The notes under the pieces were generated by a model. That model ran no database searches, was not told the DNA's origin, and worked only from the letters and a program-made list of their open reading frames with translations. Source: Marinomonas posidonica_A (GTDB taxonomy: Bacteria; Pseudomonadota; Gammaproteobacteria; Pseudomonadales; Marinomonadaceae). From it: DNA of 64,000 bases. Of the stretch, positions 8,639-16,572 are shown in pieces. Position numbers and translations under genes: made by a program. The DNA is taken from NCBI RefSeq assembly GCF_043643765.1, contig NZ_JBHZSP010000011.1, positions 120,728 through 184,727 on the forward strand, in the 5' to 3' direction. Positions within the stretch are counted from its first letter, which is position 1. Every line of letters starts with the position of its first letter.

Positions 8639-10140
8639 ATGGACTCCTCAAATTCTTTGAATAGGCTAACGAGCTTCAAATAACGCTGATATTTACGCTG
8701 ATAAGCTTGGAAATGTTCAGGATTGGGTTCAACCCGTTTGCTACTAATCGCCATGGCCGCTAGGCCAGACTCAATGCTGTCATATTGTCCCACGCCGACC
8801 ATCGCCACTAAGGCCGCACCAAGTGAGCCCGTTTCATCAATACTAGGGATATCCACCGACATCCCCGTTAAGTCGGCTAACATTTGCATCCACACATCAG
8901 AAGAGGTCGTGCCACCTGTCACCCTCAGTACACTGGCTTGAGGGAATCGATCCCGCATGCGATCCAAGTGCACATTGTGACAAAACAAAATACCTTCCCA
9001 AATCGCTTGTATTAAATGGCCTTTAGTATGATGTGATTGCAGCCCATAAAAACCCGATTTAATCCCTAACCCCATATTTGAACCGTACAGAAAGGGCACA
9101 AAAAACAGTGAACTTTCAGCCACAGGCAAAGCGGACACTAAGGCTTGATTTTCCAAGTGATCAAATTCGCCATGTTGACTGAGATAGTCCTGAAACCATT
9201 CGTAATTGCTGGCAGAAGTGGGGCTGGCATCATGAATAATGTATTGTTTATCCAGTACATAATGACCATAGACATAATTGTATTGATTTGACGCATCACT
9301 AGATTCAGTGGGGATATCGGTGGCGATCCCAGACGTCACGGACCAAGTACCTGTGACATAATTCAGGGTGTTTTCCGTCGCATTAATACCAGAGCAAACA
9401 GCAGTAGACACCACATCAAACAAGCCACCGAACACCGGTGTACCCGCGTTTAAACCCGTTTCCTGAGCCACGGCTTCCGTGACATGACCGGCCAATTCAT
9501 CTGGTTTGATTATGGGTGGTAATGCAGACCATACTTCAGCAATATCAAAGACTTTTAGTAGCTCTGGATCATATTGACCAGTGACCATATTATAAAAGTT
9601 ACTTTCGGATATGTTCGTTAGCTCAGCCGCAATGTTACCAGTCAATCGATATCGTAAATAATCATGTGCCATTAAGACCGCACCGATGTTTTGATAATGA
9701 TGTGGCTCATTGTCTTTTAACCAGCGAATGATAGACACAGGGTGCCCAGTCCATAAGGTTTGACGGGTAATTGGATAAATAGCGCTCGGCGTACCTTGCT
9801 GCTGCCATTGCTTAACAATATCCAAAGAACGAGAATCCGATGACATGATCCCATGACGAAGATTGTCGCCATTTTTGTCTAATAGATACGCGCCTTTACC
9901 CTGAGCTGAAATACTCAAGCCTTTAATGTCGCTGGCATCAACCTCAACTGAAGCCAGTAATTTAGAAATGGCGGATTTGGCGTCTCCCCATAAATCATCC
10001 AGTTCTCGTTCAACCCAGCCTTGCTGCTCATTGAGTACCTGTGCCGACACCTTGGCTATCGCTATCTGCTGGCCATAACTGTCGAGCAAAGCGGCTTTCA
10101 TAAACGTGCCGCCTGAGTCTAAGCCTATAAAGTAATTCAT
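8635..10140 (-). CDS. lyxK: L-xylulokinase / 3-keto-L-gulonate kinase, FGGY family
   Basis: 501-residue FGGY carbohydrate kinase resembling LyxK (YiaP). It is expected to phosphorylate 3-keto-L-gulonate or L-xylulose. N-terminal phosphate motif GLDSGGTFMKAALLD lies at residues 5-19, followed by VTGTWSVTSG near 263 and the FGGY signature region TGGTTSSDVWMQMLADLTG near 402. The start overlaps the HAD gene stop as ATGA and sits just after a run of nine G residues, which also forms the purine-rich ribosome binding region. The gene is coupled to sgbH by another four-base overlap. Confidence 0.9.
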   Translation of the reverse strand: MNYFIGLDSGGTFMKAALLDSYGQQIAIAKVSAQVLNEQQGWVERELDDLWGDAKSAISKLLASVEVDASDIKGLSISAQGKGAYLLDKNGDNLRHGIMSSDSRSLDIVKQWQQQGTPSAIYPITRQTLWTGHPVSIIRWLKDNEPHHYQNIGAVLMAHDYLRYRLTGNIAAELTNISESNFYNMVTGQYDPELLKVFDIAEVWSALPPIIKPDELAGHVTEAVAQETGLNAGTPVFGGLFDVVSTAVCSGINATENTLNYVTGTWSVTSGIATDIPTESSDASNQYNYVYGHYVLDKQYIIHDASPTSASNYEWFQDYLSQHGEFDHLENQALVSALPVAESSLFFVPFLYGSNMGLGIKSGFYGLQSHHTKGHLIQAIWEGILFCHNVHLDRMRDRFPQASVLRVTGGTTSSDVWMQMLADLTGMSVDIPSIDETGSLGAALVAMVGVGQYDSIESGLAAMAISSKRVEPNPEHFQAYQRKYQRYLKLVSLFKEFEESI

Positions 10141-10970
10141 CGGCCCCCCCCCTGAACGGAAAATAATTCACCAATTAATTCGGCCAGCGCCATGTCATCA
10201 TCATTGGTGGCCGTTGTCACTCTGTCTGCTAACTCTTGAATGGCATCATCCGCATTCAGCATGGCCACACCCATGCCTACTAACGTGAGCATAGAAATGT
10301 CATTATGATGATCTCCCACGGCCACGACACGATCAGCCTCAATACCTTGTGTTTTAAGATACTCAGTGAGTGCTGCGCCCTTAGTGTTCCCGATACCCGC
10401 AAAATCAATTCGATTCGCCCAAGAGTATTCCCCGTTAAAATACTGTTTAACGAAAGGCAATTGCGCGAAATGCTCAACCTCTTGGCCTTCTAATACAAAC
10501 TTCCAAACATGCGGATGTTGCTCCACTTCGTCGAACAGGCTGTCTACCTTATAAATCTGAGGGCGATTGAGTTCGGGCAAGGAATTGGCCCAATCAGATA
10601 AGGCTTCAACATAGGGCAATGGCCGATGTTTTGAATGCAACATGGCTTGAGTCACATACATCACGGCCGTCACATCATGTTGTTCTGCCAGAGTAATGAA
10701 TTGCTTAGCCACGTCTGGTGATAAGGCGTTATGTTGCAAGACCTGCTCAGTTTGATAATCGTAAAGGTAAGCACCGTTGCAACAAATAATGGGAGTCTTC
10801 AATCCCAATTGCTGATAATAAGGTCGTGCCGCCGTATGATGACGTCCGGTCACAATCATCACTGGTGTCGTCTCAGAAAGCTGGCGAATTTGCTCAATCA
10901 GAAAAGGACTAATGCTTCGATCCGATTTAAGTACCGTACCATCTAAGTCAAGGGCTAACAGTTCGTACAT
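10137..10970 (-). CDS. Cof-type HAD-IIB family sugar phosphatase
   Basis: 277-residue HAD hydrolase of the Cof/YidA type. Motif I is DLDGTV (nucleophile Asp8, acid/base Asp10), a threonine in MIVTGRH near 40 is motif II, a Lys in NTKGAAL near 197 is motif III, and GDHHNDISML near 218 is motif IV. It is not part of the E. coli yia locus. Embedded between sgbE and lyxK, it may act on a phosphorylated pathway intermediate as overflow or detoxification control (inference). The C-terminus, SVQGGGR, is encoded by a nine-G tract that abuts the lyxK start. Confidence 0.82.
   Translation of the reverse strand: MYELLALDLDGTVLKSDRSISPFLIEQIRQLSETTPVMIVTGRHHTAARPYYQQLGLKTPIICCNGAYLYDYQTEQVLQHNALSPDVAKQFITLAEQHDVTAVMYVTQAMLHSKHRPLPYVEALSDWANSLPELNRPQIYKVDSLFDEVEQHPHVWKFVLEGQEVEHFAQLPFVKQYFNGEYSWANRIDFAGIGNTKGAALTEYLKTQGIEADRVVAVGDHHNDISMLTLVGMGVAMLNADDAIQELADRVTTATNDDDMALAELIGELFSVQGGGR
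10144..10152. repeat. Homopolymer C9/G9 tract at the HAD-lyxK junction
   Basis: Nine consecutive C on the plus strand (G9 on the coding strand) lie in the last codons of the HAD gene, three bases before the lyxK ATG. With nine G the HAD frame ends at TGA overlapping the lyxK start. With ten G the HAD frame would read straight into lyxK in frame. The tract is the longest G/C homopolymer I noticed in the window. Confidence 0.85.
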
Positions 10971-10981
10971 AATCGTGCGCC

Positions 10982-11677
10982 TTACTTCTTTTGCCCGTAA
11001 TAAGCATTCTCACCATGTTTACGCAAATAATGCTTATCCAATAGTTCGTCTTGCACCTTAATTTGCTGATTCAAGCTTCGAGTCCCGATTGCCATGGCCG
11101 AGATTTCTTCTAAAACCACCGCATTATGAACCGCATCAAAGCCATCTTTCCCCCAAGCAAAAGGGGCATGGCCAGAAATAATGGCACCCGGTACAGCAGT
11201 TTCACTCAGGCCACGCTGACGGAATTCTTCAATGATGACCATACCGGTATTTTTCTCATACTCTGTGGCAATCTCGTCTGCGGTCAGCATTCGAGTACAA
11301 GGAATATCACCATAAAAATAATCTGCGTGCGTGGTACCTAATGCTGGAATATCCAAGCCAGCTTGCGCCCAGATCGTGGCGTGACGAGAATGAGTATGAA
11401 CAATCCCCCCTATCGCAGGGAACGCCTTATACAATTCTATGTGAGTTGCGGTATCGCTGGAGGGGTTCAAACGACCTTCGACCGTATTACCATCTAAGTC
11501 GATAACGACAATGTCATCCACTGTCATATCTGTATATTTCACGCCAGAAGGTTTAATGGCGATCACTTTTTTTTCACGGTCAATTTCTGACACATTGCCC
11601 CATGTAAAGGTCACCAGACCATATTCAGGCAACTGCAAATTGGCCTTCAATACTCTTTCTTTTAATGTCTGATACAT
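10982..11677 (-). CDS. sgbE: L-ribulose-5-phosphate 4-epimerase
   Basis: 231-residue class II aldolase/AraD family protein (AraD, SgbE, UlaF), a zinc enzyme converting L-ribulose-5-P to D-xylulose-5-P, the exit to the pentose phosphate pathway. Motifs are TWGNVSEID near residue 25, PSGVKY near 43, SSDTATHIELY near 77, and the zinc-binding HTHSRHATIWAQ near 97, with a further His in the SGHAPFAWG segment near 168. Length matches the family. It is transcribed after yiaO across a stable hairpin and before the HAD gene (11-base gap). SgbE is chosen over AraD from context. Confidence 0.92.
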   Translation of the reverse strand: MYQTLKERVLKANLQLPEYGLVTFTWGNVSEIDREKKVIAIKPSGVKYTDMTVDDIVVIDLDGNTVEGRLNPSSDTATHIELYKAFPAIGGIVHTHSRHATIWAQAGLDIPALGTTHADYFYGDIPCTRMLTADEIATEYEKNTGMVIIEEFRQRGLSETAVPGAIISGHAPFAWGKDGFDAVHNAVVLEEISAMAIGTRSLNQQIKVQDELLDKHYLRKHGENAYYGQKK

Positions 11678-11725
11678 GATGTTTCTCGACAGTCAGTCTG
11701 CAATAAAAACACAATAAAATGAGAC

Positions 11726-11760
11726 ACTCGATGCACTTTGATTTGCAAAGTGCATCGAGT
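11726..11760 (-). other. Perfect 15-bp hairpin between yiaO and sgbE
   Basis: Arms ACTCGATGCACTTTG (11726-11740) and CAAAGTGCATCGAGT (11746-11760) are exact complements around a five-base loop. The element sits just after the binding-protein gene within one transcription unit. There is no T-run directly after it on the minus strand, so it reads better as an mRNA-stabilising or partial attenuating stem that keeps binding-protein mRNA high relative to the enzymes than as a full terminator. Confidence 0.75.
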
Positions 11761-11767
11761 CATTCAG

Positions 11768-12760
11768 CTACTTAGATGCGGCTAGAATGTCATTCACCAT
11801 TTTGTCGCCATGCTCTTTAATAAAGGCTTCCCAAACAGGTTTAACCGCTTCTTGGAAGGCCGCACCGTCCACATCACGATTGACCTTCATGCCGTCTTTT
11901 TCCAGTGCCGCAATCATAGAGTCTTCTTTCGCTATGCTCAGCTTACGCTGCATTTCGACAGACTCTTTGGCGACCTGAGTAATGATCGCCTGATTGGCAG
12001 GACTTAGCTTATTGAACGTTTTTAGGTTCATAGTAAAGGCAAGAGGAGAGTAAGCATGTTGCGTTAGGCTCAAGTACTTTTGCACTTCATAGAATTTAAA
12101 CGACAAGGTGACACCAATTGGGTGATCTTGGGCATCTACCACACCGGTTTCCAATGCGGTATACAGCTCAGCTACTGGGATTTGAGCTGGGTTCGCACCC
12201 AATAGGTTAAACATGTCATTCAATGCTTTTGAACCATTAACGCGCATACGCAAACCATCAACATCGCTTGGCGTACGGATTGGGCCGCGACTATTGGTCA
12301 TATTACGATAGCCGTTTTCAGGATAGCCTAACCCTTTAAGATCGAATTGCTCCATCTGCTTAGAGACTGACTGTCCCACTTCACCGTCTAGTACCTTGTA
12401 GGCGGCATCACGATTTGGAAACATAAAAGGTAAGGTAAAAGCAGCGGATTCCGGTAATAATCCAGAGTAGTTATTCAAACCAACAATGGAAAAATCCACT
12501 AGGCCAAAACGCGTACTTTGGATCATCTGCTGATCATTTCCGAGCTGCCCTTGAGGGAAGATATTGATCTTCACATCCCCATTGGTGCGTGCTTCTACTT
12601 CTTTCTTAAAGAAGAGAGACATATCCTGCTGTAAATCAGATTCTGGTGCGGCATGAGCCAACTTCAGTGTCGTCGCGGCTAGGGCTGAATTTGACAAAAC
12701 AGCACAAGAAACAACAGACACAAGGCCCACACTTTTAAATAACCGTGTCATTTTTTTCAT
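11768..12760 (-). CDS. yiaO: TRAP transporter substrate-binding protein, YiaO/DctP family
   Basis: 330-residue periplasmic DctP-family protein. The start at 12760 has AAGGAG seven to eight bases upstream and gives signal peptide MKKMTRLFKS plus a hydrophobic core, with cleavage after SALA. An in-frame ATG-less extension to 12784 would overlap yiaN. The motif PVAELYTALETGVVDAQDHP (near residue 190) with YLSLTQHAYSP and the conserved Arg of RMRVNG resembles E. coli YiaO, which binds 2,3-diketo-L-gulonate. It forms a Na+-driven importer with YiaM and YiaN. Substrate specificity is inferred from similarity and context. Confidence 0.87.
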   Translation of the reverse strand: MKKMTRLFKSVGLVSVVSCAVLSNSALAATTLKLAHAAPESDLQQDMSLFFKKEVEARTNGDVKINIFPQGQLGNDQQMIQSTRFGLVDFSIVGLNNYSGLLPESAAFTLPFMFPNRDAAYKVLDGEVGQSVSKQMEQFDLKGLGYPENGYRNMTNSRGPIRTPSDVDGLRMRVNGSKALNDMFNLLGANPAQIPVAELYTALETGVVDAQDHPIGVTLSFKFYEVQKYLSLTQHAYSPLAFTMNLKTFNKLSPANQAIITQVAKESVEMQRKLSIAKEDSMIAALEKDGMKVNRDVDGAAFQEAVKPVWEAFIKEHGDKMVNDILAASK

Positions 12761-12776
12761 TATTTTTCTCCTTGGG

Positions 12777-14057
12777 TTATCCAATAATAAATTTCATCGG
12801 GACAGTAATGATGTCGGGAAATACTATGAAGAGTATTAACAGAACGACATAGGCACCTATAAAGGGCAATACACCCTTCACAGAAGTAGAAATAGAGACT
12901 CGTGAAACACCACACACCACGTTTAAAACAGTACCAACAGGCGGTGTAATCAGACCAATCGACGTATTAATGACAAACATCAACCCGAAATAGACAGGAT
13001 CAATGCCAGCCATTTTGACAATAGGCATCAGCAAAGGAACAAGAATCAAAATCGTCGGACTTAAATCCATCACCATGCCGACCATGAAGACCAACAGCAT
13101 AATAACCGCCATCAATAGGCGCGGACTGTCGACTAAGGGAGCAAGCATTTCAGCTAATTGTTGAGGCAATTGCGCAATGGTAATCAACCATGCTGCCACC
13201 ATGGCACAGCCCACCAGGAACATCACCATAGCCGTAGAACGACCTGCTCGTCCTAACACATAATACAAACGCTTAAAACTCAATTCTTTATAGATAAATG
13301 ACGATACAAGGATCGCGTACACCGCGGCCACAACAGCGGCTTCCGTAGGCGTGAAAATACCGAAACGAATGCCACCCAAAATGATGATAGGTAAGAACAG
13401 CGCCCAGATGCCGTCTTTAAGAGCAGCCATTTTCTCTGCAAACGTCGCTTTCTTTTCTAGCTCCAAGTTTTCTTTGCGGACAATGAATCCCCATAAGAAC
13501 ATCAACGTCATCCCCATCAAAAGACCAGGAACAATACCGCCGATAAAGAGATTCTTAATGGATATTCCACCTGCAACACCAATCAAAATTAGCGGAATTG
13601 AAGGCGGAATCACTGGCGCAATAATGCCACCGGATGCCAATAAACCAATTGATGAGCCTTCAGGGTAATTGGCTTTTTTCATCATCGGATACAAAATACT
13701 AACCAGCGCTGCGGCATCTGCTACGGCAGAACCTGATAGACCCGCTAATAAAATGGAGGTAAAAATTGCAACATAACCTAAGCCTCCCTTACGGTGACCA
13801 ACAAAGGTATTAGCGAGGCGTACAATACGCTCAGACAAGCCCCCTGTTGCCATCACCTCTCCCGCGATCAGGAAAAAAGGAATCGCCAACAAAGTAAAAC
13901 TGTCCACACCACCGATTAATGCCTGAGACAATATATCGGCACTAAATAAATCCATGTGCAGCATGAGCGCCATAGAAGAAAGTAACAGCGCAAAAGAAAC
14001 AGGCAAGCCCAACAAAATAGAGGCGATCAATACCCCCAGAAAAATAATCAATGTCAT
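12777..14057 (-). CDS. yiaN: TRAP transporter large permease, DctM/YiaN family
   Basis: 426-residue DctM-family membrane protein with about twelve hydrophobic segments. It is the cation-coupled translocating subunit of a TRAP system. Family signatures include FFLIAGEVMATGGLSERIV near residue 61, GLSGSAVADAAAL near 108, GIIAPVIPPSIPLI near 149, FTPTEAAVVAAVYA near 235 and NTSIGLITPPVGTVLNVVCG near 362. The start overlaps the yiaM stop as ATGA. Seventeen bases separate it from yiaO. Order is yiaM-yiaN-yiaO, as in E. coli. Confidence 0.92.
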   Translation of the reverse strand: MTLIIFLGVLIASILLGLPVSFALLLSSMALMLHMDLFSADILSQALIGGVDSFTLLAIPFFLIAGEVMATGGLSERIVRLANTFVGHRKGGLGYVAIFTSILLAGLSGSAVADAAALVSILYPMMKKANYPEGSSIGLLASGGIIAPVIPPSIPLILIGVAGGISIKNLFIGGIVPGLLMGMTLMFLWGFIVRKENLELEKKATFAEKMAALKDGIWALFLPIIILGGIRFGIFTPTEAAVVAAVYAILVSSFIYKELSFKRLYYVLGRAGRSTAMVMFLVGCAMVAAWLITIAQLPQQLAEMLAPLVDSPRLLMAVIMLLVFMVGMVMDLSPTILILVPLLMPIVKMAGIDPVYFGLMFVINTSIGLITPPVGTVLNVVCGVSRVSISTSVKGVLPFIGAYVVLLILFIVFPDIITVPMKFIIG

Positions 14058-14536
14058 TCGTCATTCTCCTGGTCAGCAAGCCAGTTAGGGTTAAAAATTC
14101 GGACTAAAGAAATCAATATGATGAGTAACCCTGATACGACACCAGCGAGAGCAAACAAGGCCGTTGGCAATCCGGTTAATGGGGATATATTGTTCCAGTT
14201 AGCAACGGTTTGATTGATGGCACCAATGAACAGCATGCTTGAGGAAATCAAGATAACCAGCCAGATAAGACGGTTTAAAATGGGCACAGCGGAAGGGAAG
14301 AAACGCTCAGAGAACTCTGTTACAGCAAGATGCTCACCACGACGTAGTACCACTGCCGCACCTAACAGCACGATCCATACTAGTCCAAGACGAGATAGCT
14401 CAACTGAAGCTCGTATACCGGAAGAAAAGCCATACCTTAAGACGACATTGGTGAAAACCAACACCACCATCACAGCCAAAATCGTTGTAATCAGAATATC
14501 AATACTCTGCCACATCCAATTTAGTATTTTTTTCAT
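14054..14536 (-). CDS. yiaM: TRAP transporter small permease, DctQ/YiaM family
   Basis: 160-residue DctQ-family membrane protein with four hydrophobic segments. The family motif region LSRLGLVWIVLLGAAVVLRRGEHLAV spans about residues 47-72. It is the first gene of the long catabolic operon and overlaps yiaN by four bases. About 107 bases separate its start from the predicted operator at 14643. It scaffolds the large permease in the inner membrane. Confidence 0.88.
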   Translation of the reverse strand: MKKILNWMWQSIDILITTILAVMVVLVFTNVVLRYGFSSGIRASVELSRLGLVWIVLLGAAVVLRRGEHLAVTEFSERFFPSAVPILNRLIWLVILISSSMLFIGAINQTVANWNNISPLTGLPTALFALAGVVSGLLIILISLVRIFNPNWLADQENDE

Positions 14537-14642
14537 GCCATAAAACCTCTATGAACTCATTGGCGGTATCTCCAATGATTTCATTTTTTTATATTTATAT
14601 TGGTCATTATTTAGCTTATTTCTTAGAGAGATTAAATCTAAA

Positions 14643-14691
14643 ATTCCGCATTACGAAATAAATATTAACTCTATTTCCGTATAATGACATA
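14643..14691 (-). promoter_or_regulatory. yiaMNO promoter with operator-like repeat matching yiaK
   Basis: ATTCCG-CATTA-CGAAAT at 14643-14659 is an inverted repeat with one mismatch, and TATTTCCGTATAATGACATA at 14672-14691 is identical to the block before yiaK. The two elements are 29 bases apart, start to start, in both promoters. On the minus strand ATGTCA (14685-14690) and TAATAT (14662-14667) make a -35/-10 pair with 17-base spacing, placing the repeat at the start site. A further shared segment, TGAAGCTTTTTT, lies just upstream in both. Binding by the IclR protein is inferred. Confidence 0.62.
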
Positions 14692-14952
14692 TAAAAAAAT
14701 AAAATGAAGCTTTTTTGTACGGCTTTTTGTAATTTGTTCGTTTTCAGAATGGAAAACAATGGCGGCCATCAACGGCCTAAGTCATGGGTCTAAAATAGGT
14801 AGTATCGAAACCATTTAGCCAACGCGCAAAAGTAGGATAAGCGATTTAAACAACGTCAATTGCAAAAACAATGAGTAAAAGAAAGGAGGCTGATAGGATG
14901 CCCTTCAGCACCCTATCAAAACAGAATAGATCATGAGGTCGATCGTACGGGA
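14692..14952. other. Intergenic region between yia promoter and EamA gene
   Basis: No credible gene. The part next to the promoter is AT-rich and shares TGAAGCTTTTTT with the yiaK upstream region. Near 14890-14920 a TGATAGG / CCTATCA pair with a 14-base loop could be a weak stem after the EamA stop. I see no T-run that would make it a good terminator. Confidence 0.4.
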
Positions 14953-15909
14953 TTAGCGCCTTTTCAGAATACCACTGGCCAACAATACGCCCGTGGCAAC
15001 CAAACCTAATCCCACAATGGAATACACCTCTAAGGTTTCACCCAAGATAGGAATGGCAATAACAGAGGCTAACACTGGGGTAAAAGCACCAATCGCGGCC
15101 ATATTTTCAGCGCCCAGTTGTTGTACGGCATAACCATAAGTAAAACCCGTCATTAAACCGACTAACAAGCTTTGCACCACCAGCTGTACAGCAATCATGT
15201 CCCAAGAAGCTTCCGAAAGCCCACTTGATACTAAGCCTGTAGACCAAAGCACCAATAATACAACGAAAGACACAAACCCCATCAACGAAGTAGATAATAA
15301 GGGAGGCAAGCCTGCAATGCGCAAGCTCACCGTATAAATAGCCCAAAACATACTGGCCGCTAAAAGCAGCAAGTCGCCTTTCCAAGTCCCTTCAGCGGCT
15401 GTCAACATGGACAAACTCAACAACACAACCACACCGCTACACACAAGCCCCAAACCCATTTTTCGCGCTCGAGTGACTTTTTCCTGATAAAAAATCACCG
15501 CCAACAAAGTAACAAAGAATGGGTACGCACCGAGAATCAGCAAGCCTGCATGGGACGCTGGCGCATATTTCAAACCAGTAGCACTCAAAAAGAAGAAGGG
15601 AACACCAGCGCCACAGACAATGCCTAATAGCAAGATAGGTGACACGGCTTTGATCTTTTTTCGACCACGCCACAAAATAGGCAATAACAAAAGTGCAGGC
15701 GGTGTAAAACGCAAAAGCCCAAGATCAAAAGGCGTGAGCGTATTCGTCACACCCGCGCGCATACTGACCAACCATGACGACCAAATCAGAATACTGACAA
15801 ACGCTGCCAATAATCCCAATTTAAACCCCCAACCTGTTGCGTACACCTTATAGTCAGGTTGAGGGTTGGAAGCAGGTTCAGAATAGTCTTGTGTTGCAGA
15901 ATGAGCCAT
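14953..15909 (-). CDS. EamA/DMT-superfamily permease, probable metabolite exporter
   Basis: 318-residue membrane protein with two EamA repeats, about ten hydrophobic segments. The first repeat contains ILIWSSWLVSMR and LLRFTPPALLLLP; the second starts near residue 160 (WKGDLLLLAASMFWAIYTVSLRIAG). The ATG at 15909 is preferred because GGCGAGG lies just upstream; a GTG at 15915 is in frame but poorer. It is divergent from an Lrp-type regulator, a common pairing in which the regulator controls an amino-acid exporter. The exported compound is not evident. Confidence 0.8.
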   Translation of the reverse strand: MAHSATQDYSEPASNPQPDYKVYATGWGFKLGLLAAFVSILIWSSWLVSMRAGVTNTLTPFDLGLLRFTPPALLLLPILWRGRKKIKAVSPILLLGIVCGAGVPFFFLSATGLKYAPASHAGLLILGAYPFFVTLLAVIFYQEKVTRARKMGLGLVCSGVVVLLSLSMLTAAEGTWKGDLLLLAASMFWAIYTVSLRIAGLPPLLSTSLMGFVSFVVLLVLWSTGLVSSGLSEASWDMIAVQLVVQSLLVGLMTGFTYGYAVQQLGAENMAAIGAFTPVLASVIAIPILGETLEVYSIVGLGLVATGVLLASGILKRR

Positions 15910-15921
15910 ACGCACCTCGCC

Positions 15922-15945
15922 AGATAATATTACATTATATTATCT
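15922..15945. promoter_or_regulatory. AT-rich palindrome between EamA gene and lrp-like gene
   Basis: Arms AGATAATAT and ATATTATCT (nine bases each) flank a six-base centre, placed 13 bases before the EamA start and about 87 bases before the Lrp-type gene. Lrp/AsnC proteins often bind AT-rich palindromes of this form. It would also overlap the EamA promoter. Operator function is an inference. Confidence 0.5.
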
Positions 15946-16031
15946 CTGCAAATCTGCGAGCATGTCCTTGCTATTTCACCCAGTTATCCTCTATTTTTTA
16001 GCATACATGAAAACCACAAGACCAAAAACTT

Positions 16032-16514
16032 ATGAAAGATGCCAACATAGACAAAACCGACCTACAAATACTTGCCCACCTTCAAGAGGACGGACGTTTG
16101 ACGAACGTGGCGTTAGCCGACGAAATCCACTTATCACCGTCACCTTGTTTAAGACGCGTCAAGCAACTGGAGGGACAAGGCGTTATTCAGGGCTATCATG
16201 CCAGAATTGACCGTTTAAAAGCCGGTTTCTCCATGACAGTCTTTGTCGAAGTAAAGCTCAGAAATCACGCTGACGACTATCATTTAGAATTTGAGCAAGC
16301 GATTTTAGCAATGGAAGACGTCATCAGCGCGCATTTGGTATCAGGCTTGGCAGATTACAAACTGGAAGTGGTCGCTAGAGATTTACCAGATTACGAAAAC
16401 ATTTTAAAACAGATTCAATCCTTACCACATGTAAAAGACATACAAAGCTATTTTGCCATTCGCTCAGTAAAAACATCAGCGCCACTGCCATTGAATAAAC
16501 CCATAGTGGATTAA
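16032..16514 (+). CDS. Lrp/AsnC-family transcriptional regulator
   Basis: 160-residue regulator. An N-terminal helix-turn-helix spans residues 5-60 (DKTDLQILAHLQEDGRLTNV then EIHLSPSPCLRRVKQLE), followed by a RAM/AsnC ligand-binding domain, with FVEVKLRNH near 74 and AHLVSGLADYKLEVVARDL near 105. The HTH sequence SPSPCLRRVKQLE is typical of the subfamily. It is divergent from the EamA exporter and ends at a strong bidirectional terminator. The likely role is amino-acid-responsive control of the exporter and itself. The upstream ribosome binding site is weak. Confidence 0.88.
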   Translation: MKDANIDKTDLQILAHLQEDGRLTNVALADEIHLSPSPCLRRVKQLEGQGVIQGYHARIDRLKAGFSMTVFVEVKLRNHADDYHLEFEQAILAMEDVISAHLVSGLADYKLEVVARDLPDYENILKQIQSLPHVKDIQSYFAIRSVKTSAPLPLNKPIVD

Positions 16515-16518
16515 TAAA

Positions 16519-16549
16519 AAAACCGCCAAGAGCTTGCTCTGGCGGTTTT
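16519..16549. terminator. Bidirectional rho-independent terminator
   Basis: Arms AAAACCGCCA (16519-16528) and TGGCGGTTTT (16540-16549) extend inward through AGAGC/GCTC. The A-run before and T-run after serve both strands. It lies between the convergent lrp-like gene (ends 16514) and the chemoreceptor gene (ends 16573). Confidence 0.85.
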
Positions 16550-16572
16550 GAGGGGTAGGGTTCTATCAATGA

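Noticed and set aside
13351..13668. 105-codon plus-strand frame opposite yiaN
   Set aside because: Antisense shadow of a conserved DctM permease; the hydrophobic codons of the real gene read as basic and proline-rich residues on the other strand.
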